Positions 26,003 to 35,374 of a stretch of 64,000 nt of DNA are shown in pieces. The stretch lies in assembly GCF_019160155.1 (NCBI RefSeq), contig NZ_JAFNIH010000019.1:591692-655691 (forward strand), in the 5' to 3' direction. This DNA comes from Pinisolibacter aquiterrae (GTDB lineage: Bacteria > Pseudomonadota > Alphaproteobacteria > Rhizobiales > Ancalomicrobiaceae). The notes below the pieces were generated by a model, which was not told the origin of the DNA, did no database searches, and saw only the letters and a program-made list of their open reading frames with translations. How positions within the stretch are numbered: the first letter of the stretch is position 1; the number at the start of each line of letters is the position of its first letter. Both the position numbers and the translations under genes were made by a program.

Positions 26003-26875
26003 ATGGCGCTTCTGCCACAATTTCTGGCGAACGGAGTGGTGATCGGATCGAGTTACGTGCTCGTCGCGCTCGGTCTGACCCTCATCTTCGGGATCCTGAA
26101 GATCGTGAACTTCGCCCATGGCGAGTTCTACGTCCTGGGCGGGTATCTCGCCGTGCTCGGCTCGCAGCTGCTCGGCTTCCCGCCGTTGCCGGCGCTCGTC
26201 CTGGTGATCGTCTGCATGGCGGCCTTCGGATGGGGCGTCGAGCGGTTCATCTTCCTGCCGATCGGCAAGCACGATCCGACCAACGTGATCATCGCCTCCT
26301 TCGGCCTGTCGATCCTGTTGCAGAACGTGTTCCTGAAGGTCGCCGGCCCCGAGCCGATGATCGCCAAGAGCGGACTGCCCGCCGGCGCCATCCGGCTCGG
26401 CTCGGTCTTCCTGACGAGCGAGCGCATCGCCATCGTCGCCGCCGCCGCGGTCACGGTCACCGTTCTCCTCGTCGTTCTGCGCTTCACCTGGGTCGGGCTC
26501 TCGCTGCGCGCCCTGTCGGAGAACGCCACGGTCGCCCGCATCTCCGGCATCAACGTCCGCCGGGTCGCCGTCGTCACCTTCATGATCGGCTCCTCCCTCG
26601 CCGGCCTTTCCGGCGCGCTGATGTCGAGCGTCTTCATGGTCCAGCCCGGCGGCGGCGTGCTCGTCGTGATGAAGGCCTTCATCGTCGTCGTCATGGCCGG
26701 CATGGGCAGCATCGAGGGGGCGATCGTCGCCGGCCTCGGGCTCGGCGTCGTCGAGGCGCTCGTCACCGGCTATCTCGGCAGCGAGATGCGCGACATCATC
26801 GGCTTCCTCATCGTCATCGCCGTGCTGGCGGTCCGTCCGCAGGGGCTGTTCGGCCTGAAGACGGAGAGGTCCTGA
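26003..26875 (+). CDS. LivH-type branched-chain ABC permease
   Basis: 290 residues, about eight membrane helices. Family motifs include LTLIFGILKIVNFAHGEFYVLG near the N terminus and MAGMGSIEGAIVAGLGLGVVE near 230. It pairs with the LivM-type permease one base downstream of its stop. The start ATG follows AAGGGG. It belongs to the importer operon beginning at 24697. The 154-bp gap after the binding-protein gene contains an inverted repeat of GGCGCCG type that may trim the mRNA. Confidence 0.92.
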   Translation: MALLPQFLANGVVIGSSYVLVALGLTLIFGILKIVNFAHGEFYVLGGYLAVLGSQLLGFPPLPALVLVIVCMAAFGWGVERFIFLPIGKHDPTNVIIASFGLSILLQNVFLKVAGPEPMIAKSGLPAGAIRLGSVFLTSERIAIVAAAAVTVTVLLVVLRFTWVGLSLRALSENATVARISGINVRRVAVVTFMIGSSLAGLSGALMSSVFMVQPGGGVLVVMKAFIVVVMAGMGSIEGAIVAGLGLGVVEALVTGYLGSEMRDIIGFLIVIAVLAVRPQGLFGLKTERS

Positions 26876-26876
26876 C

Positions 26877-27788
26877 ATGCGTACGAACCTGTCCCTCCTC
26901 CTCCTCCTGGCGATCCTGATGGCGCTCGTGCCGAGCGTTCTGCAGGGCGGCTATTTCGTCAACGTCGCCATCGTCGTCTGCATCTACGTCGTCCTCGCCG
27001 CCAGCCTCGACCTCGTCATGGGCTGGACCGGCATGTATTCCTTCGCCCACGCCGCCTTTCTCGGCGTCGGCGCCTATACGGCGGCGATCCTCGGTCGCGA
27101 CCTCGGCACCTCGTTCTGGATCAATCTTCCGGCCGGCACCCTCGTCGCGGGCCTCTTCGGCCTGTTGCTCGGCCTGCCCTCGCTGCGCGCGCAGGGGCAC
27201 TTCCTGGCCATCATGACGATCGCCTTCCAGACCGTCGTCTACCTGATCCTCGCCCAGTGGACCGACTTCACCGGCGGCCAATACGGGATCTCGATCGACC
27301 CGATCGAGGGCTTCGGCTCCCTCTCCGCCTATTTCTACCTCGTGCTCGGGGTGACCGTGGTCGCCCTGATCGTCATCCGGCTGCTGACCGGCTCGCGCTT
27401 CGGCGATGCGCTCAGAGCGGTCCGGGACGACGAGACGCTGGCCCGCACGATCGGCATGAACACCAATGCGATCAAGCTGATCGCATTCGCGATCTCGTCG
27501 AGCCTCGCCGGCGCCGCCGGCGTCCTCTCCGCCTATCACATCCGCGGCGTCACCCCGGACGACTACACGGTCATGACGTCGGCCTCGATCGTCACCATGG
27601 TCGTGCTCGGCGGGCGCGGCCGCTTCTGGGGGCCGATCCTCGGCGCCGCCCTTCTGGTGCTGCTGCCGGAGCTCCTGTCCGGTCTCGCCGACTACAAGCA
27701 CATCTTCTTCGGCGCCCTGCTGATCGCCGTGATCATCGTCGCCCCCCAGGGGCTCGCCGGAACCCTCGCGCAACGGAGGGCGAAATGA
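26877..27788 (+). CDS. LivM-type branched-chain ABC permease
   Basis: 303 residues and roughly ten helices. LDLVMGWTGMYSFAHAAFLGVGAYTAA and MVVLGGRGRFWGPILGA are LivM hallmarks. It forms the transmembrane pore with the upstream LivH-type subunit. The gene lies one base after livH and overlaps the ATPase start by 4 bp, so the subunits are made together. Confidence 0.92.
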   Translation: MRTNLSLLLLLAILMALVPSVLQGGYFVNVAIVVCIYVVLAASLDLVMGWTGMYSFAHAAFLGVGAYTAAILGRDLGTSFWINLPAGTLVAGLFGLLLGLPSLRAQGHFLAIMTIAFQTVVYLILAQWTDFTGGQYGISIDPIEGFGSLSAYFYLVLGVTVVALIVIRLLTGSRFGDALRAVRDDETLARTIGMNTNAIKLIAFAISSSLAGAAGVLSAYHIRGVTPDDYTVMTSASIVTMVVLGGRGRFWGPILGAALLVLLPELLSGLADYKHIFFGALLIAVIIVAPQGLAGTLAQRRAK

Positions 27789-28567
27789 CGGCCCCCATCG
27801 TCGAAACCGAAGCCCTGACCAAGGCCTTCCAAGGCATGGTCGCGCTGGACGCCTTCGACTTCTCGGTCGGACAGGGAGAGATCGTCGGGCTGATCGGCCC
27901 GAACGGCTCCGGCAAGTCCACCGTGGTCAACCTGCTGACGGGCGTGCTCGCCCCCACCGCCGGCCGCATCCGCGTCGACGGCCGCGACGTCACCGGCGCT
28001 CCGGCGCACGAGATCGCCCGGCTCGGCGTCGCCCGCACCTTCCAGATGATCCGCCTCTTCTCCAGCCTCACGGTCGAAGAGAACGTCGTCCTCGCGCTGC
28101 AACAGCAGTCCGGCGCCGGCTACGTCTCCTCCTTCCTGCAGAGCCGCGAGGCCCGCGAGAGGCGGCTGGCGGCCCGCGCCGAGGCCCGCGAGACGCTGAA
28201 GCTCTTCGAGATGGACATCCATGCCGAGAAGCTCGCGACCGATCTGTCGATCGGTCAGCAGCGGATGGTGGAACTCGCCCGTGGGCTGGCGACGCGTCCG
28301 CGCCTCTTCATCCTCGACGAACCGGCGGCGGGTCTCTCCCCCGTCAACGTCGACCGTCTGATCACCATGATCCGCCGCATGCGCGACGAATTCGGCGTGA
28401 CCGTGCTCCTCGTCGAGCACGTCATGCGCGTCGTGCAGTCGGTCTGCGACCGCGTCGTCGTGCTCGACTACGGCGAGAAGATCGCCGACGGCGCGCCGAA
28501 CGTCGTGGTCGAGGATCCCAAGGTCATCGAGGCCTACATCGGATTGGGGCGCGCGGCCGATGCTTGA
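27785..28567 (+). CDS. LivG-type ABC ATPase
   Basis: 260 residues. Walker A GPNGSGKST near 38, the LivG-typical VARTFQMIRLFSSLTVEENV, signature LSIGQQRM, Walker B LFILDEP and H-loop LLVEHVM are present. The signature has IGQQ in place of SGGQ, as in many LivG proteins. It energises the importer with the downstream LivF-type ATPase, whose start overlaps it by 8 bp. Confidence 0.93.
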   Translation: MTAPIVETEALTKAFQGMVALDAFDFSVGQGEIVGLIGPNGSGKSTVVNLLTGVLAPTAGRIRVDGRDVTGAPAHEIARLGVARTFQMIRLFSSLTVEENVVLALQQQSGAGYVSSFLQSREARERRLAARAEARETLKLFEMDIHAEKLATDLSIGQQRMVELARGLATRPRLFILDEPAAGLSPVNVDRLITMIRRMRDEFGVTVLLVEHVMRVVQSVCDRVVVLDYGEKIADGAPNVVVEDPKVIEAYIGLGRAADA

Positions 28568-29276
28568 GTGCAGAAACGTCGATGCCGGTTACGGCAAGGT
28601 ACAGATCCTCCACGGCCTCGACTTCGTCGTGCCGACCGGCGGGCTGAGCGCGATCCTCGGCAGCAACGGCAGCGGCAAGTCGACGGCGATGAAGACGGTG
28701 GCCGGCCTGGTCAAGCCGACGAGCGGCGAGATCCTGCTCGACGGCCACCGCATCGACGAACTCGGCGCCCATTCCATGGCCGCCGAGGGGTTGAGCCTGG
28801 TGCCGCAGGGCAAGGAGGTTCTCGCCGGCCTCAGCGTCGAGGAGAACATCCTGGTCGGCGCCTATCACCGGCGCAAGGACCGTCACGGCGTCGCCGAGGA
28901 CCTGGAGATGGTCTACCAGGAGTTCCCGCGCCTGAGGACCCGCCGCAAGGCCGCCGCCGGCCTCCTCTCAGGTGGCGAGCGGCAGATGCTGTCGCTCGGC
29001 CGGGCACTGATGGCGCGGCCCCGCATGCTGCTCCTCGACGAACCCTCGGCGGCGCTGGCGCCGAAGGTCGTCGGCGAGATCTCCGACATCATTCGAAAGC
29101 TGCGCGGCCGTGGCCTGACCATGCTCCTGGTCGAGCAGAACGTCTCCATGGCGCTCGAACTCGCCGACGAGATCCACATCCTGCGCGAGGGCCGTTTCGC
29201 CTATTCGCGCAAGAACGGACCGGACGTCGACATCGAGGAACTGCGCGAGTTCTATCTCGGAAAGGGACGGTCATGA
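28560..29276 (+). CDS. LivF-type ABC ATPase
   Basis: 238 residues. Walker A GSNGSGKST, LVPQGKEVLAGLSVEENI, signature LSGGERQM, Walker B MLLLDEP and LLVEQNVS are intact. It completes the five-part importer. The stop codon overlaps the start of a short-chain dehydrogenase gene, which ties the importer to the metabolic genes downstream. Confidence 0.93.
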   Translation: MLECRNVDAGYGKVQILHGLDFVVPTGGLSAILGSNGSGKSTAMKTVAGLVKPTSGEILLDGHRIDELGAHSMAAEGLSLVPQGKEVLAGLSVEENILVGAYHRRKDRHGVAEDLEMVYQEFPRLRTRRKAAAGLLSGGERQMLSLGRALMARPRMLLLDEPSAALAPKVVGEISDIIRKLRGRGLTMLLVEQNVSMALELADEIHILREGRFAYSRKNGPDVDIEELREFYLGKGRS

Positions 29277-30028
29277 CGCGTTTCACCGGAAAGACGGTGC
29301 TGATCACCGGCGCCGCCGGCCATCTCGGCCGCGATCTGGCGCTGGCACTGGCGCGGGAAGGAGCCGGCCGCCTCGTTCTCCTCGATCGCGCCGAGGCCCC
29401 TCTCGCGGCGCTCGCCGAGGAGATCGGCCCGAAGGCCGAGATCCACGTCTGCGACCTCGGCTCGATCGCCGACACGCGCCGCGCCTGGGCGGGCATCGAC
29501 CTCTCCGCCGGCCTCGACCTGCTGGCGACCGCCGCCGGAACCATCGGCAGCGGCACTCCGATCCTGGAGACCGCGCCGGAGGACTTCGACCGCCTACTGG
29601 CGCTCAACGTGCGCGGCACGCTTCTCACGGTCCAGCTCTGCGCCGCCGCGCTGCGGCTGAGGAAGGGCGCCGTCGTGACCTACGGATCGACCGCCGGCCT
29701 CACCGGCTCCAAGGCGCTCGGACCCTATTCCGCCAGCAAGGGCGCCGTCGCGCTGCTGACGCGCAGTCTCGCCCTCGCCTTCGCCGAGGACGGCGTCAGG
29801 GTCAATTCCGTCTGCCCGGGCTCGATCGAGTCCGCCATGCTCGAGAGCACCTTCGCCGCCGCCGGCGCCGACGCCGAGGCGCGCCGCGAGGCCTATCTCG
29901 CGCTCTACCCGCTGCGCCGCTTCGGCAAGCCGAGCGAGGTGACCGAGGCCGTGCTCTATCTCGCCAGCGACGCCGCCGCCTATTCGACCGGCGTGTCGCT
30001 TCCCGTCGACGGCGGGAGGCTGGCATGA
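29273..30028 (+). CDS. short-chain dehydrogenase/reductase
   Basis: 251 residues. The N-terminal cofactor loop is TGAAGHLGRD (a TGxxGxxG variant). The catalytic set is Ser in YGSTAGLTGSKALGPYSASKG with Y-x-x-x-K (YSASK). The C terminus ends with SLPVDGGRLA. SDRs oxidise or reduce a hydroxyl or carbonyl group with NAD(P). It overlaps the importer ATPase and the next SDR by 4 bp each. The substrate is unknown. Confidence 0.88.
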   Translation: MTRFTGKTVLITGAAGHLGRDLALALAREGAGRLVLLDRAEAPLAALAEEIGPKAEIHVCDLGSIADTRRAWAGIDLSAGLDLLATAAGTIGSGTPILETAPEDFDRLLALNVRGTLLTVQLCAAALRLRKGAVVTYGSTAGLTGSKALGPYSASKGAVALLTRSLALAFAEDGVRVNSVCPGSIESAMLESTFAAAGADAEARREAYLALYPLRRFGKPSEVTEAVLYLASDAAAYSTGVSLPVDGGRLA

Positions 30029-30756
30029 ACGCGAAGGCACGCACCGCCGTCGTCACCGGCGCCGCCGGCGGCATCGGCCGCGCCACGGTCGACCTCCTGC
30101 TGGCCGACGGCGTCTCGGTCCTCGCGGTCGACCGCGACGTCTCCGCGCTCGCCGGCAGCCCCGCCCGGGTTGTCGAGGCCGACCTCGCCGCCGCCGACGC
30201 GCCCGCCCGCATCGCCGAGGCCGCGCGGGCCCTGGGCCCACTCGATCTCCTCGTCAACTGCGCCGGCGTCGGCGGGTCCCGCCGGCTCGCCGAGACCGAC
30301 GACGCGCTCCTCGACCACATCGTCGGCATCAACCTGCGCGCCGTCCTGCGGCTGACCCGGGATCTCCTCGGTCAGATCCGCGCGCCCGGCGGGGCGATCG
30401 TCAACCTCGCCTCGGTCTATGGCGAGGTCGGGCGCATCGGCACCACCGCCTATGCCGCCAGCAAAGGCGCGATCACCCAGGTCACCCGCCAGCTCGCCGC
30501 CGAACTCGGCCCGCAGGGCATTCGCGTCAACGCGGTCGCGCCCGGCTGCATCCTGACCGGCATGACCCGCGAGAAGATCGAGGGCGACCGGGAATACGCC
30601 GCCACGATGGTCGGCGGGACGCCGTTGAAGCGCATCGGCGCGCCGACCGAGGTGGCCGAGGTGATCCGCTTCCTCGGATCCGACGCCGCGTCCTTCGTCA
30701 CCGGACAGATCGTCGCGGTCGACGGCGGCTGGCTCACCTCCCGCGGCACGTTCTGA
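30025..30756 (+). CDS. short-chain dehydrogenase/reductase
   Basis: 243 residues, a canonical SDR: TGAAGGIGRA cofactor loop, NCAGVGGS, catalytic Ser in NLASVYG thirteen residues before Y-x-x-x-K (YAASK), and IVAVDGGWLTS near the C terminus. It is similar in type to the preceding SDR but clearly distinct, so the pair may act on successive intermediates. It is cotranscribed with the importer and is followed after 12 bp by the deacetylase-family gene. Confidence 0.9.
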   Translation: MNAKARTAVVTGAAGGIGRATVDLLLADGVSVLAVDRDVSALAGSPARVVEADLAAADAPARIAEAARALGPLDLLVNCAGVGGSRRLAETDDALLDHIVGINLRAVLRLTRDLLGQIRAPGGAIVNLASVYGEVGRIGTTAYAASKGAITQVTRQLAAELGPQGIRVNAVAPGCILTGMTREKIEGDREYAATMVGGTPLKRIGAPTEVAEVIRFLGSDAASFVTGQIVAVDGGWLTSRGTF

Positions 30757-30768
30757 CAGAGGAGAAGT

Positions 30769-31599
30769 GTGGTGAACGACTATGATCCCGTGAACTGGCC
30801 CGAGGGCAATCGGGTCGCGGTCATGCTGTCCTTCGACTTCGACGCAGAGACGCTGTGGCTGTCGCGCGACCCCGCCAACGCGAAGCGCCCCGGCACCCTG
30901 TCCCAGGGCACCTACGGCGCCAAGGTGGGCGTCCCCAAGATCCTCGAGACGCTCGACGGCTGCGGCATCCCGGCGACCTTCTTCGTCCCCGGCTGGACCG
31001 CCGAACACCACGGCGGCGCCTGCGAGGCGATCCTGCGCGGCGGTCACGAGATCGGCCATCACGGCTACCTGCACGAATGGATCGACCCCGATTTTCCCGA
31101 GCGCGAGGAAGAGGCGCTGGTGAAGGGCCTGGACGCGCTGAAGGCGACCCTCGGCGTCACGCCGACCGGCTACCGCTCCCCCGCCTGGGAGACGAGCCCG
31201 AACATGATCGCGCTCCTCCGGCGCTACGGCTTCGCCTACGACAGCTCGCTGATGGACACCGTGAACCCCTACCGCCACACGCTCGCCGACGGGAGCGAGG
31301 GGCCGGTCGAACTGCCGGTCCACTGGAGCCTCGACGACGCGCCCTTCGCGCTGTTCTCGGTGCGCGCGCCCCGCACGATCGTCACCAACGATCACATGAT
31401 GCAGGTCTGGCAGGACGAGTTTCGCGAGATCTACCGCTGGGGCGGGCTGTTCAATCTGACCATGCATCCGCAGGTCACCGGCCGGCCGTCCCGCATCGCA
31501 TTGCTGCGCGAATTCATCGGGTGGATGCAGACGTTCCCCGGCGTCTGGTTCGCTCGCGGCGGCGAGGTCGCGGCGGCCTGGTCGGCGACGCGGACCTGA
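30769..31599 (+). CDS. polysaccharide-deacetylase-family hydrolase (NodB-fold)
   Basis: 276 residues. The NodB fold shows the metal triad: Asp in LSFDFDAETLW, then HEIGHHGYLHEW carrying the H-x-x-x-H pair, and YRSPAW further on. HPQVTGRPSRI near the C terminus resembles the cytoplasmic PuuE/allantoinase-like branch rather than cell-wall enzymes. There is no signal peptide, so it probably removes an acyl group or opens an amide in a small molecule. The start is a GTG (or the next GTG codon) after GGAGAA. It lies beside an amidase, consistent with an amide or N-acyl substrate. Confidence 0.82.
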   Translation: MVNDYDPVNWPEGNRVAVMLSFDFDAETLWLSRDPANAKRPGTLSQGTYGAKVGVPKILETLDGCGIPATFFVPGWTAEHHGGACEAILRGGHEIGHHGYLHEWIDPDFPEREEEALVKGLDALKATLGVTPTGYRSPAWETSPNMIALLRRYGFAYDSSLMDTVNPYRHTLADGSEGPVELPVHWSLDDAPFALFSVRAPRTIVTNDHMMQVWQDEFREIYRWGGLFNLTMHPQVTGRPSRIALLREFIGWMQTFPGVWFARGGEVAAAWSATRT

Positions 31600-31772
31600 G
31601 CCGCTCGACGGCGGCGACCGCCGGAGCGCGCGGGACGGGGGACCGTCTCGCGGGGATCCGCCCGCTCCACCGAAGAGAGGGAGCACGTCGAACGACACCG
31701 ACGCGCTCCGACCACGACGATCACTTCCTGTGAATCCGGCGGAGCCCCACGCTTCGCCGGAACGGAGACGGC

Positions 31773-33221
31773 ATGACATTCGAAGACTACAGGGCCCTGG
31801 ACGGCATCGCCCTCGCCGACCTCATCGCCGAGGGCGAGATCTCCCCGCGCGAGGCGATGGACTGCGCCATCGCCGCCGCCGAGGCCGTCGACCGGAGCTG
31901 CAACGTGCTCACCTACCGCCGCTTCGAGGCGGCGCGCGCCGAGGCCGACCGGGCCCGGATCGAGCCGGGAAAATTCTGCGGCCTGCCGTTCCTCCTGAAG
32001 GATTCCGGCCTCGCCTCGACCGACCTGCCGACCAGCATCGGCTCGGCGCTGTTCGACGGCACCACCGCCGGCGAGGACGCGACGCTGACCACTCGCTTCC
32101 GCGACGCCGGCTTCCTCACCTTCGCCCGCTCCACCGTGCCGGAAATGTGCATGGCCCCGACCACCGAGGGCCGGCGCAACGGCGGCCCGACCCGCAACCC
32201 CTTCGCGCTCGACCGTTCCTCGGGCGGCTCGTCGGGCGGCGCGGCGGTGGCGGTCGCGGCCGGGGTCGTCCCCATCGCCCACGGCAGCGACGGCGGCGGC
32301 TCGATCCGCATTCCCGCCGCCGCCTGCGGCGTCTTCGGCCTCAAGGCGACGCGCGGACGCGTGCCGATGGGTCCGTTCCGGGGCGAAGGCTGGGCCGGCC
32401 TCGCCGCCGACGGCGTCCTGACCCGCAGCGTGCGCGACACCGCCCGCGTGCTCGATCTCGTCTCCGGCATGGAACCCGGCGCCCCCTACGCGGCGCCGGA
32501 GGGCGGCGACTTCGAGAAGGGCCTCGCCACTCCCTTCGCCCGTCCGCTCCGCATCGCGGTCTGGCGCGACCCCTGGGGCGTCGCCGTCGATCCCGCCTGT
32601 CTCGCGGGGCTCGACCACACCGCCGCGCTCCTCGCGAGCCTCGGTCACGAGATCGTGCCGATCGATCCGCCCGATTTCGACTACCCCGGCTTTCTCGACG
32701 CCATCGTCGCCGTCATGGCCTCCAACATCGCCCTGTCGGTGCGCAAGAAGCTCGCCGCGAGCGGTCGCGAGCCGACCGTCGCCGACCTGGAACCGGCGAT
32801 CCTCGACGGCTATCGACGCGGCACCACGATGACCGCGCCCGACTATGCCGAGGCCGTCAACGTCGTCCACGCCACCGGCCGGATGATGGCCCGCATGATC
32901 GACGGCTACGACTTCATCCTGTCGCCGGCGCTGACCAGCCCGCCGATCCCGCTCGGCACGCTGACCATGGACGAGCCGGACTTCCGCGCCTTCCGTCATC
33001 ACGCCGGCGAGGTGACGGCGTTCCTCGCCGTCGTCAACGCCTCCGGCCAGCCGGCGGCCAGTCTGCCGCTGTGGCGTCACCAGGGCCTGCCGATCGGCCT
33101 GCAGCTGATCGCGCCCTTCGGCCGCGACGACACGATCCTGCGCCTCGCTGCGCGGCTCGAGGAGACCGACACCTGGAAGACCGCGGCCCTCTGGCCGTCG
33201 CTTCCGGACATGCCGCGCTAG
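31773..33221 (+). CDS. amidase-signature-family enzyme
   Basis: 482 residues. The Ser-cisSer-Lys triad is visible: K76 in LLKDSG, S153 in GGSSGG and S177 in GSDGGGSIRIP. These enzymes hydrolyse amides to an acid and ammonia or amine in the cytoplasm. The gene follows the deacetylase-family gene after 173 bp, with a 10-bp hairpin (31735-31744 with 31752-31761) just before its ribosome-binding site. With the importer, SDRs and P450 it suggests breakdown of an amide-bearing compound. Confidence 0.9.
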   Translation: MTFEDYRALDGIALADLIAEGEISPREAMDCAIAAAEAVDRSCNVLTYRRFEAARAEADRARIEPGKFCGLPFLLKDSGLASTDLPTSIGSALFDGTTAGEDATLTTRFRDAGFLTFARSTVPEMCMAPTTEGRRNGGPTRNPFALDRSSGGSSGGAAVAVAAGVVPIAHGSDGGGSIRIPAAACGVFGLKATRGRVPMGPFRGEGWAGLAADGVLTRSVRDTARVLDLVSGMEPGAPYAAPEGGDFEKGLATPFARPLRIAVWRDPWGVAVDPACLAGLDHTAALLASLGHEIVPIDPPDFDYPGFLDAIVAVMASNIALSVRKKLAASGREPTVADLEPAILDGYRRGTTMTAPDYAEAVNVVHATGRMMARMIDGYDFILSPALTSPPIPLGTLTMDEPDFRAFRHHAGEVTAFLAVVNASGQPAASLPLWRHQGLPIGLQLIAPFGRDDTILRLAARLEETDTWKTAALWPSLPDMPR

Positions 33222-33245
33222 GAACATCGAAGAGAGGGGGTCCCC

Positions 33246-34475
33246 ATGCCGATCAGCAGCACCGACGTTCCGGTCCCGGACAATGTCCCGATCCTCGACG
33301 TCGACCCTTACGCCGACGTGGCCCTGGCCGACCCCTTCCCCCTCCATGCCGCGGTTCGCGCCGCCGGTCCGGTCGCCTTCGTGCCGAAATACGGCGTCTA
33401 CTTCATGGGACGCCACGCCGACGTGCTGCCGACGCTGAAGGATTGGCGCCGCTTCTCCTCCACCTCCGGCTCCGGCATCGCCGACATCCGCCGCCCGGAC
33501 GCCTGGCGCGCGCCGAGCCCGATCGTCGAGGTCGATCCGCCGCAGCACACGGCGATCCGCAAGGCGCTGCAACGGGTGCTGTCGCCTCGGCTGATCAAGT
33601 CCTGGGGCGAACGGTTCCGGCCGGTGGCCGGCGCATTGGTCGACACGCTCGTCGAGCGCGGCCGCGTCGACGCGGCGACCGACCTCGCCGAGGCCTTCGT
33701 CTGCGACCTCTTTCCCGCCGCCATCGGCTGGGCCGACCATCCCGAGCGACGAGCGCGGCTGATGCTGCTCGGCGCGCTCAATTTCGACGGCCAGGGGCCG
33801 CGCAACGCCCGCTTCCTCGCCACCGAAGCCGCCGCCGCCGGCATCATGGACTGGAACGACAGCCAGATGCGGCGCGACGCCCTCGCCGCCGACGGCTTCG
33901 GACGCGAGATCTACGAGGCCGCCGACCGTGGCGAGATCGCGCCGGAGGTGGCGCCGCTCCTCATTCGCTCGTTCATCCGGGGCGGGCTCGACACGACGAC
34001 CTCGATGATCTCGGCGGCGGTCCACCATCTCGCCGAGGCGCCGGCGCAATACGCCGCCCTGCGCGCCGACCCGACCCTCGTCCGCCGGGTGCTCGACGAA
34101 TCCATGCGCCTCGAGACGCCGATCCAGACCGTCTGCCGGCTGACGATGGAGGACGTCGAGATCGACGGTGTTCCGGTTCCCGCGAACAACAAGATCATCC
34201 TGCTGCTCGCCTCGGCCAATCGTGATCCCGCCGCCTGGGACGACCCCGACGCGTTCCGGCTCGACCGCCCGCCGCAGCACTCCCATGTCGCCCTCGGCGC
34301 CGGCATCCACATGTGCATCGGTCAGATGATCGCCCGCATGGAGGGCGAGTTGATCCTGGAGGCCCTGATCGAGCGCGTCCGCGAGATCGTGCCGGTCGGC
34401 CCCGCGACGCGGCGCCTGAACAACAATCTACGCGCCCATCGATCCGTCCCGGTGGAACTCGTCGCCGCGCGATGA
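33246..34475 (+). CDS. cytochrome P450
   Basis: 409 residues, the soluble bacterial class. The I-helix has RGGLDTTTSM, the K-helix E-x-x-R is in DESMRLETP, and the haem-thiolate loop reads LGAGIHMCIGQM. It would hydroxylate a substrate using electrons from ferredoxin, but no ferredoxin or reductase gene is nearby, so it must borrow partners. It is the last gene of the importer cluster, 24 bp after the amidase with an AGAGAGGGGG ribosome-binding site. Confidence 0.92.
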   Translation: MPISSTDVPVPDNVPILDVDPYADVALADPFPLHAAVRAAGPVAFVPKYGVYFMGRHADVLPTLKDWRRFSSTSGSGIADIRRPDAWRAPSPIVEVDPPQHTAIRKALQRVLSPRLIKSWGERFRPVAGALVDTLVERGRVDAATDLAEAFVCDLFPAAIGWADHPERRARLMLLGALNFDGQGPRNARFLATEAAAAGIMDWNDSQMRRDALAADGFGREIYEAADRGEIAPEVAPLLIRSFIRGGLDTTTSMISAAVHHLAEAPAQYAALRADPTLVRRVLDESMRLETPIQTVCRLTMEDVEIDGVPVPANNKIILLLASANRDPAAWDDPDAFRLDRPPQHSHVALGAGIHMCIGQMIARMEGELILEALIERVREIVPVGPATRRLNNNLRAHRSVPVELVAAR

Positions 34476-35374
34476 GGCCACCTCGGCCCGGCCGCCGTCG
34501 CGATCGCGGCCGACCGGCGCCTCCGACGATGGTCTCGCTCCGCGGATCCTCGAGCTTGATCCGTTCCTTCCCCGCCGGACGGTGGGTGCGCGGGATCGTG
34601 GCGCCGAGCGTCGTCGCGGTGGCGATCGACGCCTCGCCCGCCTGACCGCCCGCGAGCGCGGAGGCGAGGCACGCCACCCCGCCGACGGCGCCGAACACCC
34701 GATCGACCTCGGAGATCGAAAGCGCGCTCTCCGGCGGCGCCCGGTCGGCCGGTCGGGGTTGGAAGGGCGTTCCACGACATCGGTTCCGCCGTTCCCTGAT
34801 CGCCGCCGGAGACGGTGCCCGGACGACGGCCCGCGACGCGGGTCGGCCTCCCCGGCCGGCGAGGCGGCGGCGTGCGTGACGCGTCCGAAAAAATGCGCGA
34901 GATCGGCGCGGGCCGCCGGCTACGATCCAGGCCGGCGCGATCCGCAACTCGAGATCGATATGAAGCATCGACAGTCCGCATTGCGCGCGCCGGACGAACC
35001 GATCCTGCCCAAGACTTGATCACGATGCTGCATATGCGAACAATATCGAGTGAAAAAGCGGTCACACGGCAGGTAGAACGTCGGTCTCCCTCCCCTTCGA
35101 GGACAGACGTCGGCCGGCGACCGGCGCGATCGGTGTCGATCAGACGCCGCGAGGTTCTTTCGCGAGATCAGTAGTTTTGTATAGGGGGATACAGAAATGT
35201 CGGATGGCGCCCCCTAAGCTCGACGATGTGGAACAGAGCGGCCATCGATCTCCTTCACCCGAGGAGATCGGAACGATGCCGGCCGACGATCGAAGATCTG
35301 AAGCGAACAGCGGCTCGCCTCTGCGGTGAGATCGACGCCGTTCGACTGCGAACAACACGAATGGAGCGACCGAA
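34476..35374. other. intergenic region, unexplained, with promoter at its right end
   Basis: About 900 bp without a convincing gene. Between roughly 34500 and 34730 both strands keep a coding-like third-position GC bias (for example minus-strand GEASIATATTLGATIPR), but no start, ribosome-binding site or known domain was found, so this may be a decayed gene end. From 34990 the composition becomes more AT-rich. The stretch 35170-35230 holds the dyad and promoter of the second importer operon. Confidence 0.4.
35179..35192 (+). promoter_or_regulatory. Crp/Fnr-shaped dyad GTATA-N4-GATAC
   Basis: Two 5-base half-sites separated by four bases, 14 bp in all, the geometry of Crp/Fnr-family operators. 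GATACAGA and a TAAGCTCGA element 22 bp downstream are nearly repeated at 40684-40730. It lies 183 bp upstream of the importer binding-protein gene. The Crp/Fnr gene at 43058 is the proposed but unproven binder. Confidence 0.5.
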
